From positions 1-17,731 of the forward strand of contig JBARRO010000250.1 in NCBI GenBank assembly GCA_049644265.1: a DNA stretch of 17,731 bases, in the 5' to 3' direction. A model generated the notes under the pieces. The model was not told where the DNA came from. It saw only the letters and a program-made list of their open reading frames with translations, and made no database searches. Numbering within the stretch: position 1 is the stretch's first letter; every line of letters begins with the position of its first letter. Source of the DNA: JBARRO01 sp049644265. GTDB lineage: Bacteria; Bacteroidota; Ignavibacteria; UBA10030. This document shows, piece after piece, positions 13,289 through 17,731 of the stretch. The translations under genes were made by a program, and so were the position numbers.

Positions 13289-13888
13289 ATGTTTTATACC
13301 GCAGAATCCATAGAACAACTCGCAGAACAATTCTCCCGCCTTCCGGGTATCGGCCGGAAAACAGCCCATCGGTTGGCTCTGTATGTCCTCAAAATGAATC
13401 GGGAAGAAGTTGTGACTCTTGCCCGCGCCCTTGTCAACGTGAAGGACAAGGTGCGCTACTGCTCAGTATGTTCCAATATTACGGAATCAGACCCCTGTCC
13501 CATCTGTTCAAGCACGAAAAGAGAACGGTCCTTTATCTGCGTCGTTGAAGAGCCAAACGACGTTCTTGCGATCGAGAAAACAAACGAATTCAAGGGGCTT
13601 TATCACGTTTTGGGGGGAGCCCTTTCACCGCTCGATGGAGTGGGTCCCGACGACCTCAGAATCAAAGAACTGCTTCGCAGGGTTTCGACCGCGGCAACAG
13701 CCGAAGTGATCCTGGCCCTTAACCCCAATGTCGAGGGAGAGGCAACCACGCTTTACCTGTCCAAGTTGTTGAAACCCCTTGAAGTGAAAGTAACCCGGAT
13801 TGCTCGAGGGCTTCCAGTTGGATCCGATTTGGAGTTTGCTGATGAAGCCACCCTCTCCCGCGCGATTGAGGGTAGAATCGCGGTTTAG
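13289..13888 (+). CDS. recR: Recombination mediator RecR
   Basis: A 199-residue protein that works with RecO (and RecF) to load RecA on gapped DNA. LPGIGRKTAHRLALYVL (18-34) is the helix-hairpin-helix, and CSVC-N8-CPIC (Cys58, 61, 70, 73) is the zinc finger. The Toprim domain starts at SFICVVEEPNDVLAIEK (81-97) and includes the GLYHVLGGALSPLDGVGP block. ALNPNVEGEATTLYL and ARGLPVGSDLEFADEATLSRAIEGR complete the C-terminal fold. Length is normal. The start ATG 13289 gives the usual MxYT opening, though the ribosome site is weak, so coupling to ybaB is likely. Confidence 0.96.
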   Translation: MFYTAESIEQLAEQFSRLPGIGRKTAHRLALYVLKMNREEVVTLARALVNVKDKVRYCSVCSNITESDPCPICSSTKRERSFICVVEEPNDVLAIEKTNEFKGLYHVLGGALSPLDGVGPDDLRIKELLRRVSTAATAEVILALNPNVEGEATTLYLSKLLKPLEVKVTRIARGLPVGSDLEFADEATLSRAIEGRIAV

Positions 13889-13895
13889 GTGAATA

Positions 13896-14498
13896 TTGAT
13901 CCGATTGCGAAACTGGAGTGTCAGTTTTCTTTTCATCGGCCTATCCCTTGTTCAATCCTCCTGTTCCTGGTTTGAGCCCCGAGACCCGGAACCCCCGTCT
14001 CAGTCGAGCTCAAATTTTGTGCCCGCGTTTGTGGACTCTCTCGTGTTTTCTAACCTTGTCAATTCCTTCACTGATTTGAATTCGTTCAATTATCTACGCT
14101 GCCTGGTGGACACATCGAAATATCGTCAGAGTTTTCAATTTGAGCCGACTGCTCAATCCCGTCTTCAGTATGGCACGTTTCTCAATTGGACGAGGCAATC
14201 GGAACAACAATATTTCGAGAACATGAAATCAAAACTTCAACCCAACGCCAACATAACTCTTGAATTTCTCACATTGGAGAGACAAAGCCTGCCTTCCGAT
14301 TCGACTCAGTATGAAGCTACCTACCGGTTGACTGTTCCTCACGCGCAGGCGAATATCCCCAAGGTCGCTGTAGGCAGGGCATTGTTTTATCTGGCGGTTG
14401 ATGATTCACGGACCTGGGTTATTCAACGATGGGTCGATATAGCGCTGAATCAAAACGATTTCACGTGGAGTGATTTGAAAGGCCTGTACGCTCAATGA
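13896..14498 (+). CDS. Putative lipoprotein, NTF2-like (first of a pair)
   Basis: A 200-residue protein of unknown function. A stop at 13890-13892 forces the start to be TTG 13896, or TTG 13905 slightly inside; AGGTGA lies close upstream. The N-terminus is a signal peptide (LRNWSVSFLFIGLSLVQSSC) with a candidate lipid-attachment Cys at residue 23, though Gln at -3 makes the lipobox imperfect. After a Pro/Ser-rich linker the mature part reads like a cone-shaped NTF2/SnoaL fold: LVNSFTDLNSFNYLRCLVD at the start, an acidic middle, and SRTWVIQRWVDI at the end, the strand that closes this fold. It is seven bases after recR and 17 before a similar gene. Confidence 0.65.
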   Translation: MIRLRNWSVSFLFIGLSLVQSSCSWFEPRDPEPPSQSSSNFVPAFVDSLVFSNLVNSFTDLNSFNYLRCLVDTSKYRQSFQFEPTAQSRLQYGTFLNWTRQSEQQYFENMKSKLQPNANITLEFLTLERQSLPSDSTQYEATYRLTVPHAQANIPKVAVGRALFYLAVDDSRTWVIQRWVDIALNQNDFTWSDLKGLYAQ

Positions 14499-14515
14499 CT
14501 CCGGCTGTATGAAGT

Positions 14516-15040
14516 ATGGGGGTCATTACAATTGCCGTGCGAAACCTTGCTATAATATTGCCGGTTGCCGTGCTCTTACTCGCGTGCAACCCGTTTGCCC
14601 CGGGTTTCGACAGCGGCCTGGAAACGGGAGTCTCCATCCTGAGTGACCAGACGACGGTGGAGGGAGTTTTTCAGAACTTGAAATATGCCTACACATTTCG
14701 GGACACGACAATCTACGGTCAGTTGTTCAACTCCAATTTTACGTTTATCTATCGTGATTATGACCGCGGCATCGATGTCACCTGGGGTCGTGACGAGGAA
14801 CTGCGGATTACGCATGGCCTTTTCCGCAACGTCCAACGTGTGGACCTTGTATGGAATGACGTCGTGACGTTGGATTCAGTCAGTACCCGAATCAATGTGA
14901 CACGAGGATTCAATCTTACGGTGACATTCAATCCGGACAATATTGAACGTGCGGACGGATATGCGAATCTCACGCTTGAGCGTCCGGAGTCAAAGGCCGC
15001 CTGGCAGATCATCCGGTGGCGAGATGAGTCCAACTTCTAA
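14516..15040 (+). CDS. Putative lipoprotein, NTF2-like (second of a pair)
   Basis: A 174-residue protein from ATG 14516. VRNLAIILPVAVLLLACNP is a textbook lipoprotein signal, with LLAC and lipid-attachment Cys24. The mature part starts VEGVFQNLKYAYTFRDTTIYGQLFNSNFTFIYR and goes on to VTWGRDEELRITHGLFRNV and ends AAWQIIRWRDE. This is the layout of small NTF2-like lipoproteins, and it lines up with the start and end patterns of the preceding gene. No catalytic signature is visible. The two are probably diverged duplicates held in the periplasm or on the outer membrane. pheA starts 25 bases later. Function is unknown. Confidence 0.7.
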   Translation: MGVITIAVRNLAIILPVAVLLLACNPFAPGFDSGLETGVSILSDQTTVEGVFQNLKYAYTFRDTTIYGQLFNSNFTFIYRDYDRGIDVTWGRDEELRITHGLFRNVQRVDLVWNDVVTLDSVSTRINVTRGFNLTVTFNPDNIERADGYANLTLERPESKAAWQIIRWRDESNF

Positions 15041-15065
15041 ACCCGTGTAACCCGACTCCAATCCG

Positions 15066-15893
15066 ATGACCACAGTCGTATTTCAGGGTGAGCCTGGAGC
15101 ATTCAGTGAGCAAGCAGCGAAGCACTTCTTTGGGAGGCGTGCGCGCCTGATGCCGGTTGACACATTCCGTGATGTCTTTGCGTTGGTATCAAAAAAACGC
15201 TCTCACTCCGGAATTATACCGATTGAGAACTCTTTGTACGGCAGCATCCACGAGAACTATGACCTGCTCGTCCGTCACCACCTCTCTATCATCGGAGAGA
15301 TCAAACTTCGCATTCAGTTGCATCTTCTGGCTCTTCCAGGAGCGACTAGAGGGAAGTTGCGGGCCGTGTATTCGCAGGCACAAGCGCTTGGCCAGTGTGA
15401 GGAGTTTTTACGTTCGTTAAAGCGTGTCCGCGTCTCAGCCTTCCACGATACCGCTGCTGCCGCGAGAATGGTTTCGGAACAACACGATGCAACAGTTGCA
15501 GCCATCGCAAGCGAGCAAGCAGCAAAGATCTACGGGCTTCGCATCCTGACGAGAAACGTTGAAAGTAACCATCATAACTATACACGCTTCATTGTGCTCG
15601 GAGCCCGGCCGACTGTTCCGACGTCCCGTCCAAAAACATCTTTGGTATTCGCGGTTCGAAATATCCCGGGAGCTCTCTTCCGTGCGCTTGCAGTCTTCTC
15701 GCTTCGCGATATCAACCTGCTGAAGATCGAGTCGCGCCCTCGCATTGGAAAACCATGGGAATACCTGTTCTATCTTGATGTCAGCGGGAGACCCACAGAG
15801 GAGCCCCTTCGCCAGGCGCTGGGTCATTTGAGAGAATTCAGTGTCTTCGTTCGGATCCTGGGAACGTATACACAAGCCTCCACAACGGAGTAA
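15066..15893 (+). CDS. pheA: Prephenate dehydratase (monofunctional, ACT-regulated)
   Basis: A 275-residue enzyme converting prephenate to phenylpyruvate for phenylalanine synthesis. FQGEPGAFSEQAA (6-18) opens the catalytic domain, IPIENSLYGSI (51-61) is the substrate loop, and NYTRFIVLG (171-179) holds the catalytic Thr in TRF. The usual SHPQALAQC block reads SQAQALGQC (103-111), so the His and Pro are replaced. An ACT domain follows from about residue 190, with GALFRALAVFSLRDINLLKIESRP ending in the phenylalanine-binding ESRP (222-225). Feedback inhibition by phenylalanine is therefore likely. No chorismate mutase domain is fused. The stop codon overlaps the ribosome site of ftsX. Confidence 0.93.
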   Translation: MTTVVFQGEPGAFSEQAAKHFFGRRARLMPVDTFRDVFALVSKKRSHSGIIPIENSLYGSIHENYDLLVRHHLSIIGEIKLRIQLHLLALPGATRGKLRAVYSQAQALGQCEEFLRSLKRVRVSAFHDTAAAARMVSEQHDATVAAIASEQAAKIYGLRILTRNVESNHHNYTRFIVLGARPTVPTSRPKTSLVFAVRNIPGALFRALAVFSLRDINLLKIESRPRIGKPWEYLFYLDVSGRPTEEPLRQALGHLREFSVFVRILGTYTQASTTE

Positions 15894-15899
15894 CAACCC

Positions 15900-16778
15900 A
15901 TGCAACTGAGTTACGTGCTGAAAGAAGGATTCTCGGGTTTCAAGCGAGCCAAGCTTTCTATGGTCGCCGCTGTTGTCACAATTGCCGTCTCCCTGTTGCT
16001 CTTGAGTTTCTTCTCCATCCTGCTGATCAACGCTAATACTGTCGTCAACAGTCTGCGGGATCGGGTGGAAATGGAAGCATTCATCGGCGATCACCTTTCT
16101 CAGGACGATATCACGAACCTGAAGATTCAGATTGAATTGCTTGAAGGAGTTCAACAGGCAAGGCTGATTACCAAGGAAGAGGCAGCGGCAATTTTCAAGG
16201 AGGAATTTGGGGAGGATATATACAAAGTTCTCAATTTCAACCCTCTGCCCGCTTCGTTCAAGATTTTCTTGAAAGACGGATATAAGACGTCGGTTTCAGC
16301 AGAGAGAGTGTTTGCTCAACTGAAGTCCCTGAAAGGGGTTGACGACGTCATCTATCGAAAGCAACTTCTCGAAATGCTCGATCAGAAAGCGATGACCTTT
16401 CTCTGGTTTACGTTCGGCATCGGCGTGTTTATTGCCGTGTCATCGATTGTGCTCGTTGCCAACACAATTCGTTTGGCCATCTATTCAAAGCGCAAGATTA
16501 TCCAAACGATGAAACTCATCGGAGCAACCCGCGGATTCATTCGGACACCGTTTATTCTTGAAGGACTCATTCAGGGTGTACTTGGTGGCGGATTTGCCGC
16601 GGCCGTGGTCTTTGTGGTCTTCAACTACCTGGAGCGTTGGGTCTCCATCCAGCTTTCCGACTTTGTCAGAGTTGCGCCGGTGTACTACGGAGTTATTCTT
16701 GGCGTGGGATGTCTTCTTGGAGTGCTTGGGAGTCTTTTCTCGGTAAGAAAGTTCATCAGCGAAAGCGTCGTTAGCTGA
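15900..16778 (+). CDS. ftsX: Cell division protein FtsX (permease-like)
   Basis: A 292-residue membrane protein that pairs with the ATPase FtsE to control peptidoglycan hydrolases at the division site. It has the FtsX layout: a cytoplasmic N-terminus (FKRAKLSMVAAVVTIAVSLLLLSFF), one membrane helix (about 22-45), a large extracytoplasmic domain with VEMEAFIGDHLSQDDITNLKIQIELLEGVQQARLITKEEA, then three helices. The MKLIGATRGFIRTPFILEGLIQGVLGG block in the C-terminal half is the FtsX/MacB-type coupling region. GGAG sits in the last codons of pheA, nine bases before ATG 15900. ftsE is not in this window, so it must lie elsewhere. Confidence 0.93.
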   Translation: MQLSYVLKEGFSGFKRAKLSMVAAVVTIAVSLLLLSFFSILLINANTVVNSLRDRVEMEAFIGDHLSQDDITNLKIQIELLEGVQQARLITKEEAAAIFKEEFGEDIYKVLNFNPLPASFKIFLKDGYKTSVSAERVFAQLKSLKGVDDVIYRKQLLEMLDQKAMTFLWFTFGIGVFIAVSSIVLVANTIRLAIYSKRKIIQTMKLIGATRGFIRTPFILEGLIQGVLGGGFAAAVVFVVFNYLERWVSIQLSDFVRVAPVYYGVILGVGCLLGVLGSLFSVRKFISESVVS

Positions 16779-16861
16779 GGTTTTGACGATTGCGTATGTC
16801 GTGGGAAGAAGTTTCTCATTTGTGCAATGAACGGAAGTCGTATTGTTTTGATTACCATCGC

Positions 16862-16878
16862 ATTGCTTTTTCAGCAAT
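16862..16878 (+). terminator. Weak hairpin after ftsX
   Basis: ATTGCT-TTTTC-AGCAAT is a 6-bp stem followed by TGTTTCC, not a clean T-run. It lies in the 158-base gap before sdhC and could be a weak terminator or leader structure. No convincing promoter is visible in this gap. Confidence 0.25.
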
Positions 16879-16936
16879 TGTTTCCTACCATTTTTCTGCT
16901 TTTCCTATCTGAGTTTGTCCATACGTCGGATCCCCT

Positions 16937-17626
16937 ATGAACAGTTTGATCGCCTTCTACAATTCCTCGATCGGCAAAAAGATCTTCATGAGTCTTACGG
17001 GACTCTTTCTCTGCATCTACCTCATTGTTCACCTTGGCGGCAATCTGCTTCTTCTGAGGAACGACGGCGGACGGCTCTTCGACATGTATGCCGAATTCAT
17101 GTCGTCGAACCCGATTATTCGAACCGTCGAAATCGTTCTGTTTGCCTCATTCCTTCTTCACATCCTCAGCGGGCTCATGGTGTGGTTGAAGAATCGACGA
17201 TCGCGCCCCGAAAAATACGAAGTCTACAGAATTTCAGATACCGTGCCACTGCCCTCTCGCATTACGATGCTGACGGGGAGCCTGGTATTCATTTTTCTTG
17301 TGATTCACCTTCGCGATTTTTGGGTGCCCACACGATTTGGTACAGAGGAGCATTCAATGTATCAAACTGTCCGACAGGCATTCCAGAGTCCACTATACGA
17401 TGCGTTCTACGTTGTGGCGGTTCTCCTTCTGGCGTACCATCTTCGTCACGGATTTCAATCCGCGTTCCAGACGCTGGGCCTGCGGGGAAAACGTTATGAG
17501 GGCTTTCTGGATCTCGTAGCGATGATTTTCTGGCTTGTTATTCCGCTCGGATTTGCAGCGATCCCAACCTACATCTATCTTTTCGGGACGCTCGGACCAT
17601 CAGCGATAGTCATGGGAGTTCACTGA
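16937..17626 (+). CDS. sdhC: Succinate dehydrogenase cytochrome b558 subunit
   Basis: A 229-residue inner-membrane subunit anchoring the flavoprotein and iron-sulfur subunits and passing electrons to the quinone pool. Five hydrophobic segments are visible (about 16-36, 63-84, 110-127, 155-172, 192-216). Histidines lie at helix positions suited to two b hemes: His32 (VHLGGN), His75 (LLHILSGL), His124 (VIHLRDF) and His168/171 (YHLRHGF). This is the single-chain b558 type of Bacillus and Bacteroidota rather than the E. coli SdhC/SdhD pair. The gene order sdhC then sdhA agrees. The ribosome site is weak (GGA about ten bases before ATG 16937). Confidence 0.9.
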   Translation: MNSLIAFYNSSIGKKIFMSLTGLFLCIYLIVHLGGNLLLLRNDGGRLFDMYAEFMSSNPIIRTVEIVLFASFLLHILSGLMVWLKNRRSRPEKYEVYRISDTVPLPSRITMLTGSLVFIFLVIHLRDFWVPTRFGTEEHSMYQTVRQAFQSPLYDAFYVVAVLLLAYHLRHGFQSAFQTLGLRGKRYEGFLDLVAMIFWLVIPLGFAAIPTYIYLFGTLGPSAIVMGVH

Positions 17627-17628
17627 GA

Positions 17629-17731
17629 ATGAAACTTGATGCGAAAATTCCGGCCGGACCGCTGGAGTCGAAGTGGTCGAATTACCGCTTTTCGATGAAA
17701 CTTGTGAATCCGGCCAATAAACGAAAGTATT
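17629..17731 (+). CDS. sdhA: Succinate dehydrogenase flavoprotein subunit (N-terminal fragment)
   Basis: The first 34 codons of a protein that runs off the right edge. It starts two bases after the sdhC stop, with GGGAG about ten bases upstream inside sdhC. The N-terminus (MKLDAKIPAGPLESKWSNYRF, then LVNPANKRKY) matches the pre-FAD leader typical of the Bacillus/Bacteroidota-type SdhA, in which the Rossmann GxGxxG motif follows directly. That motif is outside the window, so the call rests on this leader plus the operon context. Confidence 0.85.
   Translation, partial: MKLDAKIPAGPLESKWSNYRFSMKLVNPANKRKY

Noticed and set aside
15435..16154. 239-residue minus-strand open frame over pheA and ftsX
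   Set aside because: It spans the junction of two well-supported genes on the other strand and has no family resemblance.

Overview
The window reads as chromosomal DNA of a free-living bacterium from the Bacteroidota/Chlorobiota (FCB) side of the tree, possibly Ignavibacteria-like. The clues are a short DapB, a five-helix cytochrome b558-type SdhC followed directly by an SdhA beginning MKLDAKIP, a LysC-type aspartate kinase, and pairs of small lipoproteins. Shine-Dalgarno sites are common and the clearest promoters are TTGACT-N17-TATATT-like. The phylum call is inference from protein style, since no database search was possible. Almost all of the DNA is densely coding and looks vertically inherited; the one disorderly stretch is 12.1-12.9 kb.

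Left part (1-5.8 kb). A sulfur/redox group runs on the plus strand: the tail of a YeeE/YedE-like membrane protein, a membrane-anchored rhodanese-like protein whose active-site Cys is replaced by Ser, a carboxymuconolactone decarboxylase-fold protein without its Cys pair, MobA, a DUF302 protein and a thioredoxin, closed by a strong terminator. A minus-strand group converges on it: an ACT-domain protein, an exported metallophosphoesterase fused to a PQQ-type beta-propeller, and an OsmC-like protein.

Middle (5.9-12.05 kb). lysC-dapB-dapA form a lysine/diaminopimelate operon divergent from the ACT-domain gene, with a nested inverted repeat in the shared promoter region. Next comes a tightly coupled sugar cassette: a ROK kinase with a degenerate zinc motif, an MFS transporter (GTGA overlap) and a SIS-domain phosphosugar protein. 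It ends at a long symmetric terminator.

12.1-12.9 kb is the unusual region. One intact tRNA-Asn(GTT) on the minus strand sits among three broken copies of itself. A small GIY-YIG nuclease gene lies between the intact tRNA and a 3' tRNA fragment, and its stop codon falls inside the tRNA-derived sequence. The broken copies carry short perfect hairpins with mostly 3-nt loops, either in place of tRNA bases or inserted within the T-loop. The array appears to be driven by a minus-strand promoter whose transcript would begin in a terminator-like hairpin.

Right part (12.9-17.7 kb). A good promoter drives ybaB-recR, two paralogous-looking NTF2-like lipoproteins, pheA and ftsX in one close-packed transcription unit. 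The start of a succinate dehydrogenase operon (sdhC, then the first 34 codons of sdhA) runs off the right edge.
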